Assembly (NCBI RefSeq): GCF_014647075.1
Contig: NZ_BMOM01000011.1
Location: 1 to 64,000 of the forward strand
Length of the DNA stretch: 64,000 nt
Source of the DNA: Deinococcus aerophilus
Lineage (GTDB): Bacteria > Deinococcota > Deinococci > Deinococcales > Deinococcaceae
Direction: 5' to 3'
The first letter of the stretch is position 1. The number at the start of each line of letters is the position of its first letter. A model generated the notes under the pieces. That model saw only the letters and a list, made by a program, of their open reading frames with translations. It had not been told where the DNA came from and did no database searches. This document shows, piece after piece, positions 18,389 through 31,009 of the stretch. Both the position numbers and the translations under genes were made by a program.

Positions 18389-19919
18389 ACGCCTTCCGGA
18401 AGACCTGGATGTGCTGGTCATCGGCACCGGGGCGGGCGGCGCGCCGCTGCTGGCACGGCTGGCGGCCGCGGGCCTGAAGGTGGCCGCGCTGGAAGCCGGG
18501 GTGCGTCACCCGCCCGAGGAAATTGCCACCGACGAGGTGGCGCAGGCCGGGCTGTTCTGGATGGACGAGCGGCTCTCGGCGGGCCAGGACCCGGTGCCCT
18601 TCGGGCGCAACAACAGCGGGCGCGGGGTGGGCGGCAGCACGCTGCACTACACCGCCTATACGCCGCGCGCCCAGCCCGATGACCTGAAGTTGAGAACCGA
18701 GTTCGGGGTGGGGGAGGACTGGCCGCTGGAGTTCTCCGAACTGGAGCCGTACTACGACGAGCTGGAATACTTTCTGGGTGTATCTGGCCCCGCCGAGTAT
18801 CCCTGGGGGCCCCAGCGCCGGCGTGCCTACCGCCATCCCCCGCTGCCGCTGAACGGGGCCGCCCGGCTGATGCAACGGGCCTGCGCCGAGATCGGCATGC
18901 GGACCTCGCCTGCGGCCAACGCGGCCCTGAGCCGCTCGCAGGAACAGCCCGGCTACGGCACGCGGCACACGTGTACCAACCGGGGGTTCTGTCAGGCGGG
19001 CTGCTCGGTCGGGGCAAAGGCGAGCATGGACGTGACCTTCCTGGCGCTGGCCGAGGCCCACGGCGCGCAGATCGTGGACGGCGCGCAGGTCACCGCCCTG
19101 ACGGTGCAGGGTGGGCGCATGACCGGGGCGGAATTCCTGTGGAACGGTCAACTTCACCACCTCGGGGCGCGCACGGTGGTGCTCGCGGCAGGCGCGGTGG
19201 AAACGCCCCGGCTGCTGCTGCTGGGCGGCCTCGCCAACAGCAGCGGTCAGGTGGGGCGCAATTTCATGGCCCACGTGGGCGTGCAGGTGTGGGGTCAGGT
19301 CGAGGAGGACCTGCGCCCGTACAAGGGCATTCCCGGTGGCCTGATCAGCGAGGACACCCACCGCCTGCCCGGTCTGGTCGGCGGCTACCTGCTGCAGTCG
19401 CTGGGCGTGATGCCGGTGACCTACGCCACGCAGTACGCGCGCGGCACGCTGACCTGGGGCCCGGACCTCATCGAGCATCTGCGTGGGTACACCCACGTGG
19501 CAGGCATCAACGTCTTGGGCGAATGTCTGCCCTACGAACACAACTTCCTGGAACTTTCGGATGAACCCGACGCCCGCGGGCTGCCCAAGCCCCGCATTCA
19601 CTTCTCCTTCGGGGAGAACGAGAAGAAGATGACCGCCCACGCCGAGGCGCTGATGCGCGACCTGTGGGGCCGCGTCGGCGCGCGTGACGTGTGGGCGCTG
19701 CCGCGCGCCGCACATACCCTGGGCACCGCCCGCATGGGCCACGACCCGCAGACCAGCGTTGTGGACCCGTTTGGCCGCGCCCACGATCTGACCGGACTGT
19801 GGATCTGCGACAACTCGACCTTTCCCAGTTCCCTGAGCGTCAACCCCGCCCTGACTCAGATGGCCCTGAGCCTGCGCACCGCCGACGCCCTGACCGGGGA
19901 CTTGAAGGTGCGGGCGTAG
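18375..19919 (+). CDS. GMC family FAD oxidoreductase
   Basis: A 514-residue glucose-methanol-choline oxidoreductase. It shows the FAD Rossmann motif VLVIGTGAGGAPLLARLAAAG at the N-terminus, the GGSTLHYTAY segment, a Cys-containing loop (TCTNRGFCQAGCSVGAK), and the C-terminal HTLGTARMG and NPALTQMAL signatures. It oxidises an alcohol or sugar to the carbonyl. The substrate is not evident. It pairs with the small subunit just upstream and is followed by a Gfo/Idh dehydrogenase, suggesting sugar or polyol oxidation. The ATG at 18375 has an SD (GGGAGGAA). Confidence 0.88.
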   Translation: MDRAERLPEDLDVLVIGTGAGGAPLLARLAAAGLKVAALEAGVRHPPEEIATDEVAQAGLFWMDERLSAGQDPVPFGRNNSGRGVGGSTLHYTAYTPRAQPDDLKLRTEFGVGEDWPLEFSELEPYYDELEYFLGVSGPAEYPWGPQRRRAYRHPPLPLNGAARLMQRACAEIGMRTSPAANAALSRSQEQPGYGTRHTCTNRGFCQAGCSVGAKASMDVTFLALAEAHGAQIVDGAQVTALTVQGGRMTGAEFLWNGQLHHLGARTVVLAAGAVETPRLLLLGGLANSSGQVGRNFMAHVGVQVWGQVEEDLRPYKGIPGGLISEDTHRLPGLVGGYLLQSLGVMPVTYATQYARGTLTWGPDLIEHLRGYTHVAGINVLGECLPYEHNFLELSDEPDARGLPKPRIHFSFGENEKKMTAHAEALMRDLWGRVGARDVWALPRAAHTLGTARMGHDPQTSVVDPFGRAHDLTGLWICDNSTFPSSLSVNPALTQMALSLRTADALTGDLKVRA

Positions 19920-19977
19920 GACCCTCCGTCAGACTCCCCGCCCTCAACGTCCGCCCCCATACCCTCCAGGAGCCCAC

Positions 19978-21108
19978 ATGACCCCACAGAATCCGAACGA
20001 CCGCCAGGACCTTCAGCCCCTGCCCGAAGCCCGCAGCCAGCAGATCGGGTACGCCGTGCTGGGCATCGGCACGCTGACCATCGAGGAACTGCTGCCCGCC
20101 TTTGCGGTGGGGCAGCGCTCCCGGCTTGCGGCGGTGGTAAGCGTTGACCGTGACAAGGCGGTGGCGACCGCCCGCGCCTATGGCCTGAGCGAGGACGATG
20201 CCTACGGCTACGACGACTTTGAGGCCCTGCGCGACCGCGCCGACGTCCACGCCGTGTACATTGTGTTGCCCAACAGCCTGCACCGCGAGTACACCGAGCG
20301 CGCCGCCCGCATGGGCAAGCATGTGATGTGCGAGAAACCGCTCGCAACCACCACGGAGGACGCCCAGGCGATGGTGGAGGTGTGCCGCGAGCACGGGGTC
20401 AAACTCATGACCGCTTACCGCTGTCAGTACACCCCGCACCACTGGCGGGCACGCGACCTGATCCAGAACGGTGAACTGGGCGCAGTCAAGCTGATTCACT
20501 CGGTGAATGTGCAGGTCGAGCCGGACGAGGGCCAGTGGCGTCTGCGCGACGGGCTGGCGGGCGGCGGCTCGCTGCTGGATGTGGGGCTGTACTGCCTGAA
20601 CACCATCCGCTTCCTGCTTGGAGAGGAGCCCAGTGAGGTCTATGCCCAGACCTTCAGCACGCCGAACGACGACCGTTTTGCGGAGGTGGAGGAAAGCGTG
20701 GCGTGGCAGATGACCTTCCCCAGCGGCGTGATTGCCCACTGCTCGTGCTCCTACGGGGCCGCGCACGCCCGCACGCTGGACGTGTTCGGCGCAGACGCCC
20801 GCCTGACCCTGGACCCCGCCTTCGACTACACCAACCTGCGGCTGAAGGTGAGTACCCCGCAGACCATCACCGAACACCGCCTGCCCGAGGCCGACCAGTT
20901 TGCGCTGGAGATCGACCATTTCTCGGCGTGCATCGAGCGTGACCGTGTTCCCTTTACCCCCGGCGAGGAGGGCCTGCAGGACCAGCGGCTGATGGCCGCC
21001 ATCTACCAGTCGGCGCGCGAGGGCCGCCCGGTCACCCTGGAACGGGTGGAGGGCCGGGACGCCTTCCGGGGACCGCCTCCGAATCGGGAGTTTGCAGAGC
21101 GGGCCTGA
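19978..21108 (+). CDS. Gfo/Idh/MocA family oxidoreductase
   Basis: A 376-residue NAD(P)-dependent dehydrogenase. The N-terminal Rossmann domain starts YAVLGIGTLTIEELLPAF. The family signature is HVMCEKPLATTTEDAQAM, with catalytic Lys in EKPL. The C-terminal alpha/beta domain carries GGGSLLDVGLYCLNTIRFL. This layout matches glucose-fructose oxidoreductase and 1,5-anhydrofructose-type enzymes. It lies 58 nt after the GMC gene with its own SD (CCAGGAG), so both probably act on related sugars. Confidence 0.87.
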   Translation: MTPQNPNDRQDLQPLPEARSQQIGYAVLGIGTLTIEELLPAFAVGQRSRLAAVVSVDRDKAVATARAYGLSEDDAYGYDDFEALRDRADVHAVYIVLPNSLHREYTERAARMGKHVMCEKPLATTTEDAQAMVEVCREHGVKLMTAYRCQYTPHHWRARDLIQNGELGAVKLIHSVNVQVEPDEGQWRLRDGLAGGGSLLDVGLYCLNTIRFLLGEEPSEVYAQTFSTPNDDRFAEVEESVAWQMTFPSGVIAHCSCSYGAAHARTLDVFGADARLTLDPAFDYTNLRLKVSTPQTITEHRLPEADQFALEIDHFSACIERDRVPFTPGEEGLQDQRLMAAIYQSAREGRPVTLERVEGRDAFRGPPPNREFAERA

Positions 21109-21808
21109 GGTGGCTCCCCTCGCACTCGTTCACGGATTCGGGACTTCGCAGGAGGTGTGGCGGCGGGTGTGCGGAGGGGCGGACGTGCTGGCCGTGGACC
21201 TTCCCGGCTTCGGGGGCGCGGCCGGATCGGGCCGGGCCGGGCAGACGGTGGGGGAGCTGTCCCAGGCGCTCGCCGGACGGCTGCGCGGGGCGGGGGGTGG
21301 CCCCTACCGCGTGGCGGCCCACTCGATGGGCGGCAAGGTGGCCCTGCTGCTCGCTGCCCGATGCCCGGAGCTCGTCTCGGAACTTCTGCTCATTGCTCCC
21401 TCGCCCCCCACGCCCGAGCCGATGGAGCCACAGGGCCGCGCTCGGCTGCGCGCCGCCCACGGGGACCGTGAAGCCCTGCGCGCCCAGTACCGCCACATCA
21501 CCCACCGGCCCTTGCCCGAACAGGATTTCGCGCAGCTCATCGCGGACGGTCTGCGTGCCTGCCATGACGCCTGGACCGCGTGGACGGACGTGGGCAGCCG
21601 CGAGGACATCTCGGGTGAGCTGGGAGGACTCGACCTGCCCATCGCCGTGTTGTACTCGGAGGATGATCCGGCCATCTCGCCCGGAACCATCCGCCGTGAA
21701 GTGCTGGGACGCCTGCCCGGAGCGCAGGCCACGGCCACTCGCGGCAGCGGCCACCTGTTGCCGCTGGAACTGCCGGAAGTGGTGAAGGCTTTCCTCACCC
21801 CCCACTGA
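21092..21808 (+). CDS. Alpha/beta-fold hydrolase
   Basis: A 238-residue hydrolase with HGFGTSQEVW (oxyanion loop), nucleophile Ser in AAHSMGGKVALLL, acid in VLYSEDDPAIS, and His in RGSGHLLPLE. The start is TTG at 21092 (overlapping the Gfo/Idh gene by 17 nt) or GTG at 21110, just after its stop; neither has a strong SD. Its substrate is unknown. It is probably the last gene of the GMC/Gfo operon, or leads into the Rieske gene. Confidence 0.82.
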   Translation: MQSGPEVAPLALVHGFGTSQEVWRRVCGGADVLAVDLPGFGGAAGSGRAGQTVGELSQALAGRLRGAGGGPYRVAAHSMGGKVALLLAARCPELVSELLLIAPSPPTPEPMEPQGRARLRAAHGDREALRAQYRHITHRPLPEQDFAQLIADGLRACHDAWTAWTDVGSREDISGELGGLDLPIAVLYSEDDPAISPGTIRREVLGRLPGAQATATRGSGHLLPLELPEVVKAFLTPH

Positions 21809-21844
21809 GCGCCAGCCGGGAGGATGCGCAGACAGGAGGTCCAC

Positions 21845-23401
21845 ATGTCCATCCTCACGTTTCAGCCATCCGACGTTCCGGACGGTGGCATGCACCGCTT
21901 CGAGGCGGGCGACCGCAAGGTGCTTGTGACCCGTGACGGTGACGTCTTCCATGCCTTTGACGCCGTGTGCCCGCACGCCGGAGCGGACCTGGGAAGCGGC
22001 GTGCGTTGCGGCGCACGCATCGTGTGTCCGTGGCACCACGCGGCCTTTGATGCCTCGGACGGATCCTTGCTGGAGCCGCCGGCCCTGCAGGGCCTGAAGC
22101 AGTACCGCGTGCGGCGCAGTGCGGAGGGCCTGAGCGTGGACCCGAACGACACCGTTCAGGTTCCGCCGCCACCGCCCCGTCTCTCCGGGCACCACACCGT
22201 CATCGTGGGCGGCGGAGCGGCCGGATTCATGACGGCCCAGACCCTGCGGGCGGGCGGTTACGCGGGCCACATCACCATGCTCACGGCCGAGCACCGTGCG
22301 CCCTATGACCGCACGGCGCTGAGCAAGGCCTACCTGAGCGGAGACAGGCCGGCCGAAAAACTGTCGCTGGGCGGCCCCAACTGGGCCCGCGACCATGACA
22401 TTGACCTGCGGGAGGGAACGCGCGTGACCTCCCTGGACCGTGATGCCCGCCAGATTCAGCTCGCCGGTGGGGAAACGCTCTCCTTCGATGTGGCCGTGGT
22501 CGCGACCGGCGCCACCCCCCACGCCCTGAAGGTGCCGGGGGCCGAGCTGGAGGGCACCCATCAGCTGCGCTCCTTTCGCGATGCGTGGGAGCTGAGGGAA
22601 GCGGCCGAGCACAAGCGCGTGGTGATCGTCGGGTCCAGTTTTATCGGCCTGGAAGCGGCGTCCAGCCTGGTAGAACACGCCGCCTCGGTCACGGTGGTCG
22701 GTCAGGACGCCGAGATTCTGAGCCGCGCCGTAACCCCCCGGGTAGGCCGCGCCCTGCGGAGCCTGCACGAGGACCACGGCGTGCGCTTTCAGCTGGACAG
22801 CGGCGTCACGGCCCTGGAGGGGCGCGGGCACCTGGAAGGGGTCCGGCTGAAGAGCGGCGAGCGCCTGGACGCCCATCTGGTGTTGCTGGGCATCGGGGTA
22901 GGGCCGAATTCCGGGCTGCTGAGCGCGCTGGCGGATGACCATGGAGCGGTGCCGGTGGACGCCGAACTGCGGGCGGCTCCGGGGGTATACGCCGTGGGAG
23001 ACTTTGCCCTGGCCCCCACCGTCCTCGGAACGCTGCGTATGGAGCACTGGCGTGTGGCTTTGCAGCAGGGCATGTCCGCAGCCCAGAGCATTCTGGAATC
23101 CCCTGTTCTGGAGCCCATGAGCGGGCGCGTGCCGTTCTTCTGGACGCAGCAATACGGCAAGAGCCTGCGCTACGTGGGGCACGCCGACCGCCTGGACGAC
23201 ACCCACCTGTGGGGCGACCCCGGGGCCCTCAAGTTCATCGAGTTCGCTTTCGAGGATGGTGTGGCGGTCGCGGCCAGCGGTATGGGGTACGACGCCGATC
23301 TGGCTGCCTTTGAGGAATTGTTGCGCCAGGGACATGCGCCGGCCGCCGACGAGGTGCGGACCGGTCCCTTCAGCCTGGTAGACCGGTTGACCCAGGGCTA
23401 A
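21845..23401 (+). CDS. Rieske [2Fe-2S]-FAD/NAD oxidoreductase fusion (AIF-like)
   Basis: A 518-residue fusion. Residues 1-105 form a Rieske domain with CPHAG and CPWHH ligands. Residues about 118-420 form a pyridine-nucleotide flavoprotein with FAD motif TVIVGGGAAGFMTAQTL, NAD motif VVIVGSSFIGLEAASSL and GVYAVGDFAL. A C-terminal reductase domain follows. The layout is that of AIF-like (AIFM3-type) or ferredoxin-reductase-like enzymes. The electron partner is unknown. The ATG at 21845 has a strong SD (ACAGGAGG), so an upstream in-frame start at 21824 was not used. Confidence 0.9.
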   Translation: MSILTFQPSDVPDGGMHRFEAGDRKVLVTRDGDVFHAFDAVCPHAGADLGSGVRCGARIVCPWHHAAFDASDGSLLEPPALQGLKQYRVRRSAEGLSVDPNDTVQVPPPPPRLSGHHTVIVGGGAAGFMTAQTLRAGGYAGHITMLTAEHRAPYDRTALSKAYLSGDRPAEKLSLGGPNWARDHDIDLREGTRVTSLDRDARQIQLAGGETLSFDVAVVATGATPHALKVPGAELEGTHQLRSFRDAWELREAAEHKRVVIVGSSFIGLEAASSLVEHAASVTVVGQDAEILSRAVTPRVGRALRSLHEDHGVRFQLDSGVTALEGRGHLEGVRLKSGERLDAHLVLLGIGVGPNSGLLSALADDHGAVPVDAELRAAPGVYAVGDFALAPTVLGTLRMEHWRVALQQGMSAAQSILESPVLEPMSGRVPFFWTQQYGKSLRYVGHADRLDDTHLWGDPGALKFIEFAFEDGVAVAASGMGYDADLAAFEELLRQGHAPAADEVRTGPFSLVDRLTQG

Positions 23402-23449
23402 GCCTTAATCTGATTCCAAAAGCAGGCGCTGAGACGGCATGTGGCGTGT

Positions 23450-23455
23450 TACCCT
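23450..23455 (+). promoter_or_regulatory. -10 box of the TauE unit
   Basis: TACCCT ends 7 nt before the GTG at 23463, which opens a 4-codon ORF. Confidence 0.35.
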
Positions 23456-23462
23456 CCGGACC

Positions 23463-23473
23463 GTGAGGCAACC

Positions 23474-23477
<4 letters not shown>
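23463..23477 (+). CDS. Four-codon leaderless mini-ORF (MRQP) overlapping the TauE start
   Basis: GTG AGG CAA CCG TGA starts 7 nt after TACCCT. Its TGA overlaps the TauE GTG (GTGA). The GAGG inside it can serve as SD for TauE. It is very short, so the call rests only on geometry shared with other mini-ORFs in the window. Confidence 0.25.
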
Positions 23478-24237
<760 letters not shown>

Positions 24238-24241
<4 letters not shown>

Positions 24242-24501
24242 CGGGCCACAAGACCGAGGTGGCCGGCCTGCCCGCGTGGCTGTACCCGGCGGGCTTCTGG
24301 GTGGGCGTGGTCTTGCTGGCCGTGGGCGTGTTGTTTCCCGACCTGGCGGCCGTGGGTGTGGCCTGGATCGGGGCGGTCCCGGTGCTCGCGGCGGTATGGG
24401 TGGCGGCTGCAGGCTGGAAGCAGGACCGCCGGCTGAGTGTGGCCGCACTGCTCGCGCTGGCAGGGCTGGTGGCGGTGTTCTTTGTTAAACAGTTCATCTG
24501 A
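24238..24501 (+). CDS. DUF1634-like small membrane protein
   Basis: An 87-residue protein with three predicted TM helices (about 19-36, 40-56, 65-82). Its ATG overlaps the TauE stop (ATGA). DUF1634 proteins are commonly encoded directly after TauE/SafE permeases and may be an accessory subunit. The assignment rests on position and topology more than on motifs. Confidence 0.65.
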
Positions 24502-24933
24502 GCCGGCGGGCGTGGATGCGCCGTTCCCCGTGTTGCGGACACGAACCCACGCCGCAGAATTTGCCCCGTCCCACGTTCCCGCTGCTGACGGCCCAGGTCC
24601 AGTGCACCCCCAGGACACACTGGCCAGGACGTGCCGCACGAATGGCCGGGTCTCGGGGGTGCCGTATTCTAGCTCTGTACCGTTGTGTTTCTGATCAGGT
24701 TCAGGATCGGGCGGCAGGGGTGTGCCTTTCGTGTTCCAGCCTTGCCTCCTGCCGCCGCAGGCAATGGGCTGGGGCAGATACACCTCATGGACTGGCCTGG
24801 GAGGACTATGGTGGAACCACAGCCGGCTCCCGGGGTCCTTGAACGCCCGGGCAGGGGCCGGGTGAAGGATTTCGACAGGAACTCGGGTGGACAAATGCCC
24901 TGTCCGGCCTCTAAACTTTAGACCGAGTTCAAT
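24502..24933. other. Intergenic region upstream of the first beta-oxidation module
   Basis: Roughly 430 bp with no supportable gene. Near the right end an inverted repeat GGACA-N7-TGTCC (24889-24905) overlaps a possible promoter (TGGACA at 24888-24893, TAAACT at 24912-24917, spacer 18). It may bind a fatty-acid regulator; no known operator sequence is recognised. Confidence 0.35.
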
Positions 24934-25004
24934 TTGTTCGATCCGTTGGGTCAGACCTGTGCCGGCGGGCCGTTCTTCGACACCATCCTCAAGCTGGAGG
25001 CCAT

Positions 25005-25008
<4 letters not shown>
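24934..25008 (+). CDS. Possible upstream ORF ending at the FadN-like start
   Basis: A TTG-initiated 24-codon frame ([20 protein letters not shown] then LEAI) whose TGA overlaps the next gene's ATG as ATGA. The peptide looks protein-like, but there is no SD and the start codon is weak. It could be a coupled leader or the fossil end of a lost gene. Confidence 0.25.
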
Positions 25009-27350
<2,342 letters not shown>

Positions 27351-27425
27351 GTCCCGCCCGCCCCGGTCCCCGACCGGGTGCCGGGGCCACCGTCCGCCGC
27401 CTTTCACCTGCAGGAGAATATTTCC

Positions 27426-28632
27426 GTGTCGATCCTCGCCCGAATCCGTCAGATCAACCGCCGCCGTGCGCTGGGCTGGGCCGCCTTTTCGTACGCGGTG
27501 GCGGTCCTGTCCGGGGCGTTCCTGGGCGCGGAGATCACCCTGCGGTCCAAGACGCGCCGGGTCAAGGGCGAGTTCGTTCCGGTGGGGCGGCGCGGCAATT
27601 CGGTGTACCTGCCCGCGTCGTCGGAAACGCTCTCGCGGGGAGTGGTGGGCATCGTGCCGCTGCTGCCCAACCAGGGTCACGCCCTGCTGGGTCCGCCCCG
27701 TCTGGTGGGCACCCTGGTCCGGCGCGAGATTCTGGAGGAACGGGGCGTGCTGCCGAACGGTGCGCTGGCGTGGGTGTCCACCTTCGTCTATAACGGCACG
27801 CCGCAGCAGGTGGGCATTTCCTATGACTCCACCCTAATCCGCACCGAGGTGGGTCAGATGCCCGCGTGGCACATTCCCGCCGTGTCCGGCGAGAAGGACG
27901 CCATCGCCATCGTCATCCACGGCCACGGCGGGCAGCGGCCCCAGGCACTGCGGATGCTGCCCGCGCTGCGGCGCTCGGGAGTCGCGGCGCTGTTCGTCAC
28001 CTTCCGCAACGCGCACGGGGCACCTCGGGTGGGTAAGGGCTACCTGTCTCTGGGCGATCAGGAGGCCGAGGACGTGATCGCCGCGCTGCACTGGGCCCGG
28101 GACGCCGGATACCGGCGGGCCGTGCTCTACGGCTTCAGCATGGGCGGCAACATTGCCCTGAGCGCGCTGCGGCCCCGCCACCAGCCGTACCCGATTCCGG
28201 TGGCGGGCGTGGCGCTGGACTGCCCCGCGCTGGACTGGCGCGACACCATCCGCAGCAACGGGCAGCGCTACGGCATTCCCGGCTTCATGGCGCGGCACAT
28301 CGGCAACTTCGTGCAGTACCTCGTGACCCGGCGCAGCGGGCAGGATTTCGATGTGGTGGACCAACTGGCCGCCGCCTCCAGTTTCAATCTGCCCATCGTG
28401 CTGTGGCACGGTACCCGTGACGCCACCATTCCCATCCGACAGTCCGACGCTCTGGCCGCCGCCCGCCCCGATCTGGTGGAATACCACCGCGTGGAGGGAG
28501 CCAAACACATCCGCTGCTGGAACATTGATCCCGAGAAGTACGACGCACAATTGGAAGCGTTCGTGCGCCGGGTCCTGCCCGGCCTGCCCTCACCTTCCCT
28601 CAATTCCCCCCTTTCTCTTCAAGGAGACTCAA

Positions 28633-28640
<8 letters not shown>
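27426..28640 (+). CDS. Membrane-anchored alpha/beta hydrolase in the beta-oxidation operon
   Basis: A 404-residue protein with an N-terminal TM (about residues 14-36) and an alpha/beta hydrolase domain from about 125. It shows the HGHGGQR oxyanion segment, nucleophile Ser in [14 protein letters not shown], Asp in [11 protein letters not shown] and His in GAKHIRCW. The GTG start has SD AGGAGA. It overlaps the thiolase gene by 8 nt (ATGCGTGA), so it is embedded in the operon. It could release fatty acids or act as a thioesterase; the substrate is not visible. Confidence 0.8.
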
Positions 28641-29835
<1,195 letters not shown>

Positions 29836-29857
29836 TTCCCTCTTTCTTTTTCGCGAG

Positions 29858-29880
29858 GCGGCCTTCGGGCCGCTTTTTCT
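29858..29880 (+). terminator. Intrinsic terminator of the first beta-oxidation operon
   Basis: Stem GCGGCC-TTCG-GGCCGC with a UUCG tetraloop, followed by TTTTTCT. Confidence 0.92.
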
Positions 29881-29888
29881 GGCCCAGT

Positions 29889-29910
29889 CATGTCCTGTAT
29901 TTCTGACATG
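29889..29910. promoter_or_regulatory. Inverted repeat CATGTC-N10-GACATG
   Basis: Perfect 6-bp arms 28 bp upstream of the broken gene. The half-sites resemble the arms of the Deinococcus radiation/desiccation response motif, but that motif has a 3-bp spacer rather than 10, so it is probably a different operator or chance. Confidence 0.3.
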
Positions 29911-29937
29911 AGATCTGGTAAAGCGTCCAGTCTGAAT

Positions 29938-30220
29938 ATGACAACACACGGGGAGGACGAGACTGCGCGGAGCTCTTTCCGCGAGAAAGTGGCGTGGATC
30001 AATCTTCACCGTGCTGCTGTACATGCCATTCTTTGTGGTCGCGTGGCGCTGACTGGCTTCCGGCGGGCCGGCCGCAACGGTGGAGAGCCAACTGACACCG
30101 CACCTGTGGCTGCTGCCCGTGATCATCGCGCAGGCGGTGCTGATCCCGCTGGGGCTGGCCTTCCGGATCGCGCTGGTGCTGGGTCAGCTGATCGAGCGGG
30201 TGTTCGGGTACCAGCCGTGA
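29938..30220 (+). pseudogene. Broken gene for a small two-TM membrane protein
   Basis: The frame from ATG 29938 reads MTTHGEDETARSSFREKVAW. The coherent sequence then continues in another frame (IFTVLLYMPFFVVAWR, a TM helix), is interrupted by TGA at 30050-30052, and resumes in the same frame (LASGGPAATVESQLTPHLWL, then PVIIAQAVLIPLGLAFRIAL, ending FGYQP). One extra base near 30000 and a TGG-to-TGA change would together explain this; an intact form would be about 94 residues with two TM helices. It is either a pseudogene or a sequencing error. The tail from GTG 30080 (46 residues) remains open. Confidence 0.55.
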
Positions 30221-30232
30221 GGAGGCCGCGTT

Positions 30233-30261
30233 CAGGAGGGGAGTCTGGCTTCCCCCTCCTG
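30233..30261. terminator. Hairpin between convergent units
   Basis: CAGGAGGGG (30233-30241) pairs with CCCCTCCTG (30253-30261) between the broken gene and the convergent lipoprotein gene. There is no U-run, so it is only terminator-like. Confidence 0.4.
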
Positions 30262-30286
30262 GGATGTAGAGGCGGATGGTGCTGAA

Positions 30287-30943
30287 CTACCGGCTGGACG
30301 ACAGGCTCTTCTCGGCGGCCCTCAGCAGGTTTGAATGGCCTTGTGGCTCCACCGCAACGCGAGTCTGTGTGCGGGCACCCAGCGCCTGTACGGCCAGGGT
30401 TTTCCCACTTTCTTTCAGGCTGCCCAAGTCCTTCGCGTTGCTGGGCACGGTCTCGCTGACCTGGACAAGAACCACAAGGATGTCTTGCCCCGGCTGATTG
30501 CTGGCCGTCACCAGAGCGCCGGGGCCATCGAAGGAAGGTTTGCCCTCGTACAACTCCAGGCGGTTGTTACTGTCGGCACCGATGAAATACAGCCGGTTGT
30601 CATTCGTGGTGGTGAGAGAGAAGACCGTTTCCAGCTTGTTCGCTGCCGAGATTGGCCCCAGAACAGCCACGCCAGAGCGTCCGTTGGCCTGATTGTTGAT
30701 CGCCGTCTGGTTCAGATACAGGCCAGCCGCGGCCGTGTGCCCCTGACTGGTGACCTCTTCCGTGAAAACGACTCCTCCGCTATCGATCATCTCGCCTGTG
30801 ACTGGGTTGGCAATCCCCCACCCCCACACGCCCTGATACAGGCTCCTGGTGGGCGGCGGGGTGGGGGCGGGTGGTGAGCCGCCACCGCCACAGGCGGCGA
30901 GCATCAGGGCAACGCTGAGCACGGGCAGGAAGAGGGGCTTCAC
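30287..30943 (-). CDS. Hypothetical lipoprotein
   Basis: A 218-residue protein with a lipoprotein signal (MKPLFLPVLSVALMLAACGG, lipobox LAAC) and a Gly/Pro linker. The rest is a soluble beta-rich domain (about 35-200) with no recognisable family; the text LYFIGADSNNRLELYEG suggests a repeat-strand fold. The GTG start is 6 nt after a TACCGT -10 box. It lies 66 nt downstream of nadE on the same strand and may be independently transcribed. Function unknown. Confidence 0.75.
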   Translation of the reverse strand: MKPLFLPVLSVALMLAACGGGGSPPAPTPPPTRSLYQGVWGWGIANPVTGEMIDSGGVVFTEEVTSQGHTAAAGLYLNQTAINNQANGRSGVAVLGPISAANKLETVFSLTTTNDNRLYFIGADSNNRLELYEGKPSFDGPGALVTASNQPGQDILVVLVQVSETVPSNAKDLGSLKESGKTLAVQALGARTQTRVAVEPQGHSNLLRAAEKSLSSSR

Positions 30944-30949
30944 CCCCCG

Positions 30950-30955
30950 ACGGTA
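30950..30955 (-). promoter_or_regulatory. -10 box of the lipoprotein gene (leaderless)
   Basis: TACCGT on the minus strand, 6 nt before the GTG at 30943. Confidence 0.3.
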
Positions 30956-31009
30956 GAGCCAATTCTGGCGGCGCGTGAGCAGATTCGCGGTCCCTGGAGG
31001 GTCTGCCGC

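Noticed and set aside
29889..29910. Canonical radiation/desiccation response motif (RDRM)
   Set aside because: Arms are similar but the spacer is 10 bp, not 3, and the downstream gene is not a known DNA-repair gene.
29890..30285. 131-codon frame as an intact gene
   Set aside because: After about 20 codons the meaningful sequence switches frame into hydrophobic coding, so a broken gene fits better.
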